Source: Rheinheimera soli
GTDB lineage: Bacteria > Pseudomonadota > Gammaproteobacteria > Enterobacterales > Alteromonadaceae
Assembly: GCF_021290985.1 (NCBI RefSeq)
Contig: NZ_JAJOYU010000008.1
Coordinates: 81,666 to 145,665, forward strand
Direction: 5' to 3'
Length of the DNA stretch: 64,000 bases
In this document: piece by piece, positions 16,375 to 26,281 of the stretch
Numbering within the stretch: the first letter of the stretch is position 1
How the letters are laid out: each line of letters begins with the position of its first letter
Made by a program: the position numbers and the translations under genes
The notes under the pieces: generated by a model
Told to the model about the DNA's origin: nothing
Database searches by the model: none
Seen by the model: only the letters and a program-made list of their open reading frames with translations

Positions 16375-17991
16375 ATGTCGAATTTAAAACGTTGGGAACC
16401 GGAAAGTGAAACTTTCTGGCAACAGCAAGGCAGTAAAATTGCAAATCGGAATCTGTGGATCTCCATTCCCAGTCTGCTCTGTGGTTTTGGGGTATGGATG
16501 CTGTGGAGCATTATCACAGTACAAATGTTAAATGTGGGTTTTCCTTTTACAACCAGTGAGTTATTCACGTTAACAGCTATTGCGGGCTTAACTGGTGCCA
16601 CTCTGCGCATTCCGTCGAGTTTCTTTGTCAGACTTTGCGGTGGTCGTTACACATTGTTTTTGACAACTACACTATTAATTGTTCCTGCCGTATTCACAGG
16701 CTTAGCATTGCAAGACAAAAGTACGCCTTTGTGGGTATTTCAGTTGATGGCTTTATTATCAGGTATCGGAGGTGGCAACTTTGCTTCTTCGATGTCAAAC
16801 ATTAGCTTTTTTTACCCCAAAAAACAGCAAGGACTTGCTTTGGGTCTGAATGCGGGTCTTGGTAACTTTGGTGTAACCACAGTGCAGATTGCTGTACCTC
16901 TGTTTATGTCATATGGTGTATTTTCGATGTTTGGCGCAGGTGAACCTATGGTTCTTGAAAAAGCCAGCGGAACAGTCATCGGCACTATTGCGGCAGGTTC
17001 TCAGACATGGATCCAGAATTCTGGCTTTGCCTGGCTAATAACCCTGGTGCCATTGGCATTTTTGCTATGGTTTGGCACTAACAACATTAACACCGAAGAA
17101 GTTACACCTAAACTTCCTGCCGCCCCGACGTCTTTTGCAATTATTTTGGCCATGCTAGGTATCGGCTTTTTGACATCTGTCGTTGGTCTTTGGTTAATGT
17201 TGCCAGAAAATGCCAATGGTTCAGGCTTTGGTATTCCCAAAGAGATAGTTATAGTCTTGGTTCTCTTTTCAACAGTAATGCTTCTGAAGCTACTACCTGG
17301 CGCAATTCGAACCAGTTTGGATCGACAGTACAAAATTTTCAATAATAAACACACCTGGGTTATGAGTGTTTTATATGTCATGACTTTCGGTTCGTTTATT
17401 GGTTTCTCTGCAGCCTTCCCTCTTTCTATTCAGGTTATCTTTGGTTATAGCCATATGATGGTTGATGGAGTCATGACTCATACAACTCCAAATCCTAATG
17501 GTCCAAGTGCGCTGACCTATGCATGGATAGCACCATTTATTGGTGCTTTGATCCGCCCTGTTGGTGGTTGGGTCGCAGATAAAGTAGGTGGTTCTTTTGT
17601 TACCCAGGTTTGTTCTGTCATTATGACTATTTGTGCGGTGGGTGCAGCCTACTATATGCAACTGGCTTATCAATCCGCTACTCCTGAACAATATTTTGTG
17701 CCGTTCTTCTTAATTTTTCTGGGGCTATTTGCTGCTAGTGGTATTGGTAATGGCTCTACGTTCCGAACCATTGCCGTGGTATTCCCTAAAGAGCAAGCAG
17801 GACCAGTATTAGGCTGGACCTCCGCTGTCGCGGCTTATGGCGCTTTCTATATTCCACAGGTACTGGGAGAACAAATCAAGGCTGCGACGCCTGAATATGC
17901 AATGGTTGGTTTCGCTGCATTTTATGTTCTGTGCTTGGTGTTGAATTGGTTTTTCTATTTACGGAAAAGTGGGGAGTTTTACAATCCATAG
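16375..17991 (+). CDS. narK: Nitrate/nitrite transporter, NarK/NarU type MFS
   Basis: A 538-residue inner-membrane porter of the NarK2/NarU type. The N-terminus KRWEPESETFWQQQGSKIANRN resembles the WxPEDxxFW opening of E. coli NarK. The nitrate signatures are visible: GATLRIPSSFFVRLCGGR with the substrate-binding Arg, ALGLNAGLGNFGVTTVQ, then GALIRPVGGWVADKVGG and ASGIGNGSTFRTIAVVFP. GGAG is seven bases before the ATG. It lies between narX and narL on the opposite strand, convergent with narX; a strong bidirectional hairpin separates the two stops. A 7-2-7 NarL-type site precedes it. It probably supplies nitrate to NarG and exports nitrite. Confidence 0.93.
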   Translation: MSNLKRWEPESETFWQQQGSKIANRNLWISIPSLLCGFGVWMLWSIITVQMLNVGFPFTTSELFTLTAIAGLTGATLRIPSSFFVRLCGGRYTLFLTTTLLIVPAVFTGLALQDKSTPLWVFQLMALLSGIGGGNFASSMSNISFFYPKKQQGLALGLNAGLGNFGVTTVQIAVPLFMSYGVFSMFGAGEPMVLEKASGTVIGTIAAGSQTWIQNSGFAWLITLVPLAFLLWFGTNNINTEEVTPKLPAAPTSFAIILAMLGIGFLTSVVGLWLMLPENANGSGFGIPKEIVIVLVLFSTVMLLKLLPGAIRTSLDRQYKIFNNKHTWVMSVLYVMTFGSFIGFSAAFPLSIQVIFGYSHMMVDGVMTHTTPNPNGPSALTYAWIAPFIGALIRPVGGWVADKVGGSFVTQVCSVIMTICAVGAAYYMQLAYQSATPEQYFVPFFLIFLGLFAASGIGNGSTFRTIAVVFPKEQAGPVLGWTSAVAAYGAFYIPQVLGEQIKAATPEYAMVGFAAFYVLCLVLNWFFYLRKSGEFYNP

Positions 17992-18011
17992 AAAACATCT
18001 TTGAATAAATA

Positions 18012-18051
18012 CACAGAGAAGCCATTTTCTCCTTCAGTTGGCTTCTCTGTG
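18012..18051. terminator. Bidirectional terminator between narK and narX
   Basis: A 13-base perfect stem (CACAGAGAAGCCA/TGGCTTCTCTGTG) with a 14-base loop lies between the convergent stops of narK (17991) and narX (18088). It can serve both strands; T-runs on either side are short. Confidence 0.75.
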
Positions 18052-18087
18052 ATTAAGTATAATGCCCTGTTTAATTTCCTATTTTTC

Positions 18088-19890
18088 TTAAGCAGACAAC
18101 TGAAGATAGTTTGGCGTGAATATAAAATAAACTCCTGTACCGCCCTGCTCCCGCCGACTAATTCGGATGGATCCTCCTAGTTGCTTACATCGCTCTTGCA
18201 TGATGGCCAATCCATAGTGATTTTGTTTTTCAGCCTCGGGGGGGATACCTACACCGTTGTCTTCGATTGCGAGCTCTATCGCCTGGTCAGATCTCTGCAC
18301 GATACGAATCAATACCTCAGTTCCCTGGCTGTGGTGTACCGCATTCTGGCTTGCCTCACGCACAATTTGTAGCAAGTGTATTTCTTCGTGTGGCTCTAAT
18401 GGTGTATTAGTTAGTTGGTAATCTAACTTAAATTTCATTCCTGACTGAGCAGATAACTGGGTCGCGGTGGTTTCCAGAGCCTGCTGTAATCCACCACAAT
18501 CAACTTTTAATCTAAAGGTCGTCAGCAGCTCTCTGAGCTGCCTGTAAGCTGCGTCCAGTCCGTGTTTTAATTCTGAGGCTACATCTAGCATCGACACTTT
18601 GTCATCCAACGAGATCGCTTTATTCAATCTGCTTACCTGAATTTTTAAATAGGACAACGCCTGTGCCAGTGAGTCGTGCAATTCGCGAGCTATCACTGTT
18701 CTTTCCTGCATTAAAGCTAGTCGTCTGGATTGTTCCGCCTCTGATTTAAGACTCATCGCAATAGCGAGCTGATCAGCGAAGGTAGATAGCAATTGTTGCT
18801 GCCACTCAGCCATATCAACTGATGGCTCTATTCTCACAACCAGTACACCGTAGTTATGATTATCACGGCGAAGCTGATAACGAAATACCACCATATCCCC
18901 AAGGGGAACACCTCTGGCCGGAGCTTCAATACAATCATCGCAAGTTGCTCTGCTGCAGGCATCATGATCTACATCTCCAGGTTGCAATTGCAAGTAAGGT
19001 AAATTACCGCTTTCAGTGATTAAACAAAGTTCAATATCCTTAATGTTTGACACCTCTTGCAGACGATTAATGAGGTCGTCAAGCTGCTTTCTATCTGGCA
19101 CTTGCTGATTAAAGCTACGTGCCATGTCGTATAAAAATTGCAATTTGATATTACTTTGTTGTAATGCCTGGGTTTGTTGATCTACCCGTTTTTCAAGACT
19201 TCCATACATATAGCCTATGGCGTCACTCATCTTATTGATGGTGCCGGCAAGCACTCCGAGTTCATCATTCTGCTGGGGCTGTATTCTTGAGGTGAAATCA
19301 CCTTGACCTATACGGCGTGCCGCACGAGTCAACTCTGAAAGAGGCTGCTCTACTCTGGTCTTTAACCAATACATAACAATCATAGCCAGAATCACGGTCA
19401 AAAATAATGCAACGATCTGAACAAGTCGCAAGGTACGAACCTTAGTCTCTGCATCACCTTGTATTCGACTTACCAAATCTTCCAACAAACCTACATGCCT
19501 AGTAATCCCTGCACTCAACTGCGCACTACTGAGTTTACTTTCACTCATAAGTGCAGATAACGTAAGCCAACTAAGTCGAGCCTCACGGAATGATTCTCTT
19601 AGTGGCAGATCTTCATGCTTTAATCTCAAAAAAACAGGATGCTGCCAACTATTCAGTAACTGTTGCTGCGCTTCAACCAGTTCATCCGATTTTCCTTGTT
19701 GGCTTAGCAAGGCCACTTTGTAAGTTTGCATTCGTAAAGAGCCAGCAATATTGATGGCTAAAGCGTCACTGTCAGCCTTCTCAGACAACCAGTAAGAAAT
19801 AAGCATAGTGCCAAGAGCCAAAGTCACTATGCAGGACAAGGCAACACCGATTCGGGTAACAATTGAAAATTCTTTCACCTTCAAATTCAT
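18088..19890 (-). CDS. narX: Nitrate/nitrite sensor histidine kinase (NarX)
   Basis: A 600-residue membrane sensor. The first transmembrane helix is followed by the periplasmic nitrate-binding P-box (INIAGSLRMQTYKVALL, residues 45-60), the second helix is near residue 155, then a HAMP domain. The central region has a cysteine cluster (CSRATCDDC). The kinase core begins with the HisKA_3 box ERTVIARELHDSLAQALSYL, whose His near residue 405 is the phosphorylation site. The ATPase has NAVHHSQ, EDNGVGIPP and HYGLAIMQERCKQLGG. It should phosphorylate NarL. An in-frame GTG six bases upstream is an alternative start. It points away from narG and shares the 300-base region with the nar operon. Confidence 0.9.
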   Translation of the reverse strand: MNLKVKEFSIVTRIGVALSCIVTLALGTMLISYWLSEKADSDALAINIAGSLRMQTYKVALLSQQGKSDELVEAQQQLLNSWQHPVFLRLKHEDLPLRESFREARLSWLTLSALMSESKLSSAQLSAGITRHVGLLEDLVSRIQGDAETKVRTLRLVQIVALFLTVILAMIVMYWLKTRVEQPLSELTRAARRIGQGDFTSRIQPQQNDELGVLAGTINKMSDAIGYMYGSLEKRVDQQTQALQQSNIKLQFLYDMARSFNQQVPDRKQLDDLINRLQEVSNIKDIELCLITESGNLPYLQLQPGDVDHDACSRATCDDCIEAPARGVPLGDMVVFRYQLRRDNHNYGVLVVRIEPSVDMAEWQQQLLSTFADQLAIAMSLKSEAEQSRRLALMQERTVIARELHDSLAQALSYLKIQVSRLNKAISLDDKVSMLDVASELKHGLDAAYRQLRELLTTFRLKVDCGGLQQALETTATQLSAQSGMKFKLDYQLTNTPLEPHEEIHLLQIVREASQNAVHHSQGTEVLIRIVQRSDQAIELAIEDNGVGIPPEAEKQNHYGLAIMQERCKQLGGSIRISRREQGGTGVYFIFTPNYLQLSA

Positions 19891-20044
19891 GTTCACTCAG
19901 ACCTATTCAAAATTAAGTGCCATAGCAACAGTGTTGAGCAAGCTAGCTACCTCCTTTATCTTACCAGAGGTCAACCTCTACTGATCGCATAAAACAACAA
20001 TGATATTTTTCATTTATTTTCATTGAGTTACAGAAATTCCTCTA

Positions 20045-20060
20045 TACCTACTTAGTGGTA
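20045..20060. promoter_or_regulatory. NarL/NarP 7-2-7 site before narG
   Basis: TACCTACTTAGTGGTA is a heptamer pair with two-base spacing, with further heptamers nearby: TACCTCC at 19948-19954 and an exact TACCTAT at 20075-20081. They lie upstream of the FNR-like box in the narX/narG divergent region, as expected for nitrate activation of narGHJI. Confidence 0.7.
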
Positions 20061-20099
20061 TAACGTCTTCCTAGTACCTATTTGCGTGCCATAGCAAGC

Positions 20100-20113
20100 T
20101 TGTTCCAGATCAA
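20100..20113. promoter_or_regulatory. FNR box of narGHJI, one mismatch
   Basis: TTGTTCCAGATCAA differs from TTGATNNNNATCAA at a single base. It is 95 bases upstream of the narG ATG; with binding at -41.5 the leader would be about 60 bases long. Confidence 0.65.
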
Positions 20114-20207
20114 TCATTATTCCCTACACACTCTTATAGTGTTCGCAAGTAAAGCAGACAAGGTCACAACACAAGTAAAAGCTGTGATCAGCGCCAGGAG
20201 TAAACCG

Positions 20208-23200
20208 ATGAGTCACCTTCTCGATAAATTACGGTTTTTTAAAACTCGTAAAACCCCATTTTCAGATGGGCATGGTATTACAACGAACGAAGACAGAACC
20301 TGGGAACAGGGTTACCGTCAACGCTGGCAGCATGACAAGATAGTCCGTTCTACCCATGGGGTAAACTGCACAGGGTCTTGTAGCTGGAAGATTTACGTGA
20401 AAGACGGGCTGGTTACATGGGAAACTCAGCAAACTGACTATCCGCGTACCAGACCAGACCTGCCAAACCATGAACCTCGTGGTTGCCCAAGAGGTGCTAG
20501 TTACTCTTGGTATATTTATAGCGCCAACCGCCTGAAGTATCCAAAAATACGTCAAAGTCTGATGAAACTGTGGCGTGAAGCTAAAGCTATCCACAAAGAT
20601 CCTGTGTTGGCTTGGCAATCCATTATCAATGATCCAATCAAAGCCAAAAGTTATAAAGAACGTCGTGGTTTGGGTGGTTTTGTCCGTGCCAGCTGGGATG
20701 AAGTAAACGAGCTGATTGCGGCGGCAAACGTTCATACAGCAAAAACTTATGGTCCAGACCGCGTATCCGGTTTTTCACCAATTCCCGCAATGTCCATGGT
20801 GTCTTATGCGGCGGGAGCCCGTTATTTATCACTGATTGGTGGTAACTGTTTAAGTTTTTACGATTGGTACTGTGACTTACCTCCATCTTCTCCTCAAGTC
20901 TGGGGCGAACAGACAGACGTTCCTGAATCCGCGGATTGGTACAACTCAAATTATATTATTGTCTGGGGGTCAAACGTACCACAAACCAGGACTCCTGATG
21001 CCCACTTCCTCACAGAGGTGCGTTACAAAGGAACCAAAACCTGCGTCATCACTTCGGACTATTCAGAAGCATCAAAGTTCGGTGACACCTGGCTTGCCCC
21101 ACGTCAAGGCACTGACGCGGCACTGGCGATGGCGTTTGGTCATGTCATTCTGAAAGAGTTTCATGTTAACAATCCTAGTGTTTACTTCACAGACTATGTT
21201 CGCCGCTACACCGATATGCCTATGCTGGTCATTTTAGAAGAGCAGGATGGAAAACTCGGTCAGGGTCGCTTCCTGCGCGCAGCAGACTTAGTAGATAATT
21301 TGGGCGAAAACAATAATCCAGACTGGAAAACTATTGCTCTGGACAACAAAACCGGCAAGTTGACCAGCCCGAACGGTGCTATTGGTTATCGCTGGGGTCA
21401 GAATACCGACCAGATCGGTAAGTGGAACTTAGAGCAAAAGGACAAAGATGGTGAAATTGAACTGGCTCTGAGTCTGAAAGATCAAAACGATGGTTTAGTT
21501 GATGTGGCATTCCCTTATTTTGGTGGTGCTCCACATGAATACAAGTACTTCCAACACACTGCGCATGATGACATTCAGCTGCGTAAAGTACCGGCGAAAA
21601 AGGTCACTCTTGCAAACGGTACTGAGGTTCTGGTTGCCACTGTATTTGATTTAACGCTCGCACATTATGGTGTCGACAATGGCATTGGTGACACAAATCG
21701 CGCCAGCTCTTATTCAGACAATGTGCCTTACACCCCTGCGTGGCAAGAAGCTATTACCGGCGTCAAACCTGAAGATGTGATCAGAGTCGCCACAGAGTTT
21801 GGCCGCAATGCGGACAAAACACGTGGCCGTTCTATGGTTATAGTTGGTGCAGCGCTAAACCACTGGTATCACATGGACATGAACTACCGTGGTTTAATCA
21901 ACATGCTGATGATGTGTGGTTGTATAGGTCAAAGCGGTGGTGGCTGGGCGCATTACGTGGGGCAGGAAAAACTGCGGCCACAAACTGGTTGGGCTCCTTT
22001 GGCATTTGCAACCGATTGGCAAAAGCCTCCACGCCACATGAACGGTACTTCATTTTTCTATAATCACTCCAGCCAGTGGCGTTATGAAAAACTGGATATG
22101 GCAGAAGTGGTTTCACCTCTTGCCAATAAAGAAAAGTGGACAGGTTCGATCATCGACTTTAATACCCGTGCAGAAAGAATGGGCTGGTTACCTTCTGCCC
22201 CTCAATTGGCGGTCAATCCATTACATATTGCCGGTAAAGCTAAAGTTGCCGGGTTAGAGATTAAAGACTATCTGTTAGGCGAACTTAAAAATCGCAATAT
22301 TAAGTTTGCCTGTGAAGAGCCTGAAAATCCTCAGAACTTCCCTCGCAATATGTTTATCTGGCGTTCGAACCTGCTGGGGTCAAGCGGCAAAGGCCATGAA
22401 TACATGCTGCGCCATTTGCTTGGCACCAAACATGGCTTGTTGGGTAAAGACTTAGGTGGATTTGGTGGTAAAAAACCAGAAGATGTGACCTGGACAGATG
22501 AACCGGCAGAAGGGAAAGTTGACCTGTGGGTGACACTGGATTTCCGCATGTCAACCACCTGTTTGTATTCAGACATCGTGCTTCCTACCGCAACCTGGTA
22601 CGAAAAAGATGATATGAACACGTCGGATATGCATCCGTTCATTCACCCGCTGTCTGCAGCAATAGACCCGGTCTGGGAAGCCCGCAGCGACTGGGAAATT
22701 TTCAAAGGCATTGCCAAAGAGTTTTCCAAAGTTTGTGTCGGTCATTTGGGCGTTGAAACCGATGTGGTCACTACCCCAATGCATCACGATACCCCTGCCG
22801 AGCTGGCGCAGCCTTATGGTGTTAAAGCCTGGTGGAAAGGTGAATGTGAGGCAATACCAGGCATCACTATGCCGCATTTAAATCTGGTGGAGCGTGATTA
22901 TCCAAATACCTATCAGCGCTTTACTTCGGTGGGTCCTTTACTGGAGAAATCAGGCAACGGCGGTAAAGGCATCAGCTGGGATACTAAAAATGAAGTGAAA
23001 TTCTTAAGGGAGCTCAATCGTACCCACACAACTGAGGGCATAAACAAAGGTTTAGCCAAAATCGAGTCTGCTATTGATGCCTGCGAAGTGGTGTTAACAC
23101 TGGCGCCTGAAACCAACGGTCAAGTGGCAGTAAAAGCCTGGGCGGCACTGAGCAAAATCACTGGCCGGGATCACCGTCATCTTGCACTCAACAAAGAGGA

Positions 23201-23939
23201 TGAAAAAATCCGTTGGCGCGACATTGTGGCGCAACCGCGCAAAATCATTTCATCTCCGACCTGGTCAGGTTTGGAAGACGAACATGTGTCTTACAACGCC
23301 GGTTACACCAACGTGCATGAGCTTATTCCATGGCGCACCATTACAGGCCGTCAGCAGTTTTATCAGGATCACGAGTGGATGCGCGATTTTGGTGAACAGC
23401 AATGTTCCTACAAGCCGCCAATCAACTTAAAAACTGTCGCCCCTGTGCTGAATAAAAAGCCCAATGGCAACACCGAAATCGTACTGAACTGGATCACTCC
23501 ACACCAAAAATGGGGCATTCACAGTACTTATTCCGACAACCTGCTGATGCTGACGCTATCACGTGGTGGCCCTATCGTCTGGCTCAGTGAAATTGACGCT
23601 AAAGCGGCGGGTATAGAAGACAACGATTGGATTGAAATTTTTAACGTCAACGGTGCCATAGCAGCCCGTGCAGTGGTGTCACAGCGGGTGCCGGAAGGCA
23701 TGAGCATGATGTACCACGCGCAGGAACGGATAGTAAACGTGCCTGGCAGTGAACAAACAGGTACCCGCGGTGGTATTCACAACTCTGTGACCCGCGCAGT
23801 AATGAAGCCCACCCATATGATCGGTGGTTATGCCCAGCAATCTTATGGCTTTAACTATTACGGCACTGTGGGGTGTAACCGCGATGAGTTTGTCATCGTT
23901 CGTAAGATGAACAAAGTCGACTGGCTGGACACCCAATAG
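20208..23939 (+). CDS. narG: Respiratory nitrate reductase alpha subunit (NarG)
   Basis: The 1243-residue catalytic subunit (E. coli 1247) reduces nitrate on the cytoplasmic side of the membrane with a bis-MGD molybdenum centre. The N-terminal cluster FS0 ligands are seen as H50, C54 and C58 (HGVNCTGSCSW), plus the Cys in RGCPRGASYSW. YCDLPPSSPQVWGEQTDVPES holds the Asp that coordinates molybdenum. There is no twin-arginine signal peptide, in keeping with a cytoplasmic NarG. The ATG used has CAGGAG seven bases upstream; the longer in-frame version would run through the FNR box. It leads narGHJI and depends on the moa, mob and moe products. Confidence 0.97.
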   Translation: MSHLLDKLRFFKTRKTPFSDGHGITTNEDRTWEQGYRQRWQHDKIVRSTHGVNCTGSCSWKIYVKDGLVTWETQQTDYPRTRPDLPNHEPRGCPRGASYSWYIYSANRLKYPKIRQSLMKLWREAKAIHKDPVLAWQSIINDPIKAKSYKERRGLGGFVRASWDEVNELIAAANVHTAKTYGPDRVSGFSPIPAMSMVSYAAGARYLSLIGGNCLSFYDWYCDLPPSSPQVWGEQTDVPESADWYNSNYIIVWGSNVPQTRTPDAHFLTEVRYKGTKTCVITSDYSEASKFGDTWLAPRQGTDAALAMAFGHVILKEFHVNNPSVYFTDYVRRYTDMPMLVILEEQDGKLGQGRFLRAADLVDNLGENNNPDWKTIALDNKTGKLTSPNGAIGYRWGQNTDQIGKWNLEQKDKDGEIELALSLKDQNDGLVDVAFPYFGGAPHEYKYFQHTAHDDIQLRKVPAKKVTLANGTEVLVATVFDLTLAHYGVDNGIGDTNRASSYSDNVPYTPAWQEAITGVKPEDVIRVATEFGRNADKTRGRSMVIVGAALNHWYHMDMNYRGLINMLMMCGCIGQSGGGWAHYVGQEKLRPQTGWAPLAFATDWQKPPRHMNGTSFFYNHSSQWRYEKLDMAEVVSPLANKEKWTGSIIDFNTRAERMGWLPSAPQLAVNPLHIAGKAKVAGLEIKDYLLGELKNRNIKFACEEPENPQNFPRNMFIWRSNLLGSSGKGHEYMLRHLLGTKHGLLGKDLGGFGGKKPEDVTWTDEPAEGKVDLWVTLDFRMSTTCLYSDIVLPTATWYEKDDMNTSDMHPFIHPLSAAIDPVWEARSDWEIFKGIAKEFSKVCVGHLGVETDVVTTPMHHDTPAELAQPYGVKAWWKGECEAIPGITMPHLNLVERDYPNTYQRFTSVGPLLEKSGNGGKGISWDTKNEVKFLRELNRTHTTEGINKGLAKIESAIDACEVVLTLAPETNGQVAVKAWAALSKITGRDHRHLALNKEDEKIRWRDIVAQPRKIISSPTWSGLEDEHVSYNAGYTNVHELIPWRTITGRQQFYQDHEWMRDFGEQQCSYKPPINLKTVAPVLNKKPNGNTEIVLNWITPHQKWGIHSTYSDNLLMLTLSRGGPIVWLSEIDAKAAGIEDNDWIEIFNVNGAIAARAVVSQRVPEGMSMMYHAQERIVNVPGSEQTGTRGGIHNSVTRAVMKPTHMIGGYAQQSYGFNYYGTVGCNRDEFVIVRKMNKVDWLDTQ

Positions 23940-23949
23940 GAGTAGCATG

Positions 23950-25485
23950 ATGAAAGTACGCGCACAAATAGGCATGGTATTAAATCTCGACAAGTGCATA
24001 GGCTGCCATACCTGCTCCATTACCTGTAAAAACGTCTGGACCTCGCGGGAAGGCGTAGAATACGCCTGGTTTAACAACGTCGAAACCAAACCTGGTATTG
24101 GTTTTCCAAAAGAATGGGAAAACCAGCAAAAATGGAATGGCGGCTGGGTGAAAAATGCCAAAGGCGAACTGGAGTTAAAAATTGGCGGTAAACGCCGGGT
24201 GTTGGCGAATATTTTCGCCAACCCGGACTTACCGGAAATTGACGACTACTACGAACCTTTTGATTTTGACTACCAGCATTTACATAACGCACCGGACAGT
24301 AAACACCAGCCTGTGGCAAGACCACGCTCGCTGATCACCGGTAAGCGCATGGAAAAAATTGAATGGGGCCCGAACTGGGAAGAAATTCTTGGTACAGAGT
24401 TTGCGAAACGCAAAAAAGATCAGAACTTTAACGAAGTAGTGCAAAAAGACATCTACGGTCAGTTTGAAAAGACCTTTATGATGTATTTACCACGTCTTTG
24501 CGAACACTGCCTGAATCCGGCTTGTGTGGCTGCTTGCCCAAGTGGCGCCATTTATAAACGCGAAGAAGATGGAATAGTACTGATTGATCAGGACAAATGC
24601 CGCGGCTGGCGTATGTGTGTTTCGGCTTGTCCGTACAAAAAAATCTACTACAACTGGAAAACCGGTAAGTCAGAAAAATGTACTTTCTGCTTCCCGCGCA
24701 TTGAAGCAGGTCAGCCAACAGTCTGTTCAGAAACCTGTGTAGGCCGGATCCGTTATCTGGGCGTTCTGCTCTACGATGCAGACAGAATTGCAGAAGCGGC
24801 CGGTGTCGCGAATGAACAGGATTTATACCAGGCACAACTGGATATTTTCCTGGATCCGAATGACCCTAAAGTGATCGAGGCGGCCCGCGCTGAAGGTATC
24901 CCTGATAACTGGATCAATGCAGCTCAACAAAGCCCCGTCTATATGATGGCGATGGAATGGAAAGTGGCACTGCCACTGCACCCTGAATATCGTACTCTGC
25001 CGATGGTTTGGTATGTGCCGCCACTGTCACCTATTCAAAGCGCTGTGCAGGCTGGTCATGTCGGTATGAATGGCGAGATCCCGGATCTGAAATCATTGCG
25101 TATTCCACTGCGCTATCTGGCCAATATGCTGACCGCAGGAGATGAAAAACCTGTAGTTCGGGCTTTAGAACGCATGATCGCCATGCGAGCCTTCAAACGC
25201 TCACAACAAGTGGACGGTGTTGAAGATCTGGAGGTTTTAAAATCTGTTGGACTGACTGCGCTGCAAGTCGAGCAAATGTACCGTTATATGGCACTTGCTA
25301 ACTATGAAGATCGCTTTGTGATCCCAACCAGCCACCGTGCTTATGCTGAAAACGCTTATGACCTGAAGAGCAGCTGTGGTTTCAGCTTTGGTAACGGTTG
25401 TGGTGATGGCAATAACGGCGTCAGTCTTTTTGGCACTAAAGCTAAAGGCGTTCGTCAGGTAATTCCAGTTGAGCTGAAGGACTAA
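23950..25485 (+). CDS. narH: Respiratory nitrate reductase beta subunit (NarH)
   Basis: The 511-residue electron-transfer subunit, with four iron-sulfur clusters passing electrons from NarI haem to NarG. Ferredoxin-type motifs are visible: CIGCHTCSITCKNVW at the start, CEHCLNPACVAACPSG, then CRGWRMCVSACPYKK, where the Trp replaces a Cys as in the 3Fe-4S cluster of E. coli NarH, and CTFCFPRIEAGQPTVCSETC. Two adjacent ATGs are possible (23947 and 23950); the second has better spacing from AGGAG. Ten bases separate it from narG. The C-terminus is a little divergent, with a glycine-rich CGFSFGNGCGDGNNG segment. Confidence 0.97.
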   Translation: MKVRAQIGMVLNLDKCIGCHTCSITCKNVWTSREGVEYAWFNNVETKPGIGFPKEWENQQKWNGGWVKNAKGELELKIGGKRRVLANIFANPDLPEIDDYYEPFDFDYQHLHNAPDSKHQPVARPRSLITGKRMEKIEWGPNWEEILGTEFAKRKKDQNFNEVVQKDIYGQFEKTFMMYLPRLCEHCLNPACVAACPSGAIYKREEDGIVLIDQDKCRGWRMCVSACPYKKIYYNWKTGKSEKCTFCFPRIEAGQPTVCSETCVGRIRYLGVLLYDADRIAEAAGVANEQDLYQAQLDIFLDPNDPKVIEAARAEGIPDNWINAAQQSPVYMMAMEWKVALPLHPEYRTLPMVWYVPPLSPIQSAVQAGHVGMNGEIPDLKSLRIPLRYLANMLTAGDEKPVVRALERMIAMRAFKRSQQVDGVEDLEVLKSVGLTALQVEQMYRYMALANYEDRFVIPTSHRAYAENAYDLKSSCGFSFGNGCGDGNNGVSLFGTKAKGVRQVIPVELKD

Positions 25486-25488
25486 CAG

Positions 25489-26280
25489 ATGAAAATTTTA
25501 CAAGTGTTATCGCTGTTACTCGATTACCCAACTGAACTACTGAGCGACAGTCGGGACGAGCTGATAAATCTGACACAAGACTCCTCCTTGTCAGCTAAGG
25601 CAAAAGAAGCAGTACTGGCCTTTATCAACACCAGACTGGATGGCGACTTAATGGACTGGCAGGTAGATTATGACGGCCTGTTTGAACGGGGTCGTTCACT
25701 CTCTTTGTTGTTGTTTGAACATTTACACGGTGAGTCGCGTGACCGCGGTCAAGCCATGGTCAATCTGCAAAATCAGTATAAAGAAGCAGGACTTGAAATT
25801 GGCCTGAAAGAATTACCTGATTATGTGCCGCTTTATCTGGAGTTTTTATCAACGCAGGGAGATGACAACGCTCGCTTCGGCTTGCAGGAGGTAGCGCCTA
25901 TTCTGGCGCTACTAACAGCACGGTTGCAGAAACGCCATAGTGACTATTCGTCTTTATTTCTGGCGATGTTGGAACTGTCAGACACCGATATCGATCTGTC
26001 AGATATCGTACGTCAAATCGCTTCAGAAGAACGCGACGACACCCCCAAAGCACTTGATAAGGTGTGGGAAGAGGAGATGGTCACTTTTCTTGGCAATGAT
26101 CAGCAAAGTGCCTGTAGTAGCAGTACCAGTCGACCAACAGAACAACAACGTAAAGATCAGTTTATTCCGCTGAATACCGAGCTACTGAACGGCCAGGAAT
26201 TCAGCACGGATACACTGGCCGCCGAGCTTTTTGCCCATGCAGTGACTAAAGCACCGGCAACAGCGACCAAAGGAGCTTGA
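25489..26280 (+). CDS. narJ: Nitrate reductase assembly chaperone (NarJ)
   Basis: A 263-residue cytoplasmic chaperone of the NarJ/DmsD group that holds apo-NarG while molybdenum cofactor and FS0 are inserted and before membrane attachment. The signature YDGLFERGRSLSLLLFEHLH followed by GESRDRGQAMV is very close to E. coli NarJ, as are LPDYVPLYLEFL, EVAPILALLTARL and DDTPKALDKVWEEE. The segment after residue 200 is polar, poorly conserved and longer than in E. coli. The gene sits three bases after narH and its stop is one base before the narI ATG. Confidence 0.95.
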   Translation: MKILQVLSLLLDYPTELLSDSRDELINLTQDSSLSAKAKEAVLAFINTRLDGDLMDWQVDYDGLFERGRSLSLLLFEHLHGESRDRGQAMVNLQNQYKEAGLEIGLKELPDYVPLYLEFLSTQGDDNARFGLQEVAPILALLTARLQKRHSDYSSLFLAMLELSDTDIDLSDIVRQIASEERDDTPKALDKVWEEEMVTFLGNDQQSACSSSTSRPTEQQRKDQFIPLNTELLNGQEFSTDTLAAELFAHAVTKAPATATKGA

Positions 26281-26281
26281 T

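Noticed and set aside
20082..20207. An N-terminal extension of narG of 42 codons
   Set aside because: It runs across the FNR-type box and lacks a ribosome site; the ATG at 20208 has CAGGAG and gives the E. coli-like length.
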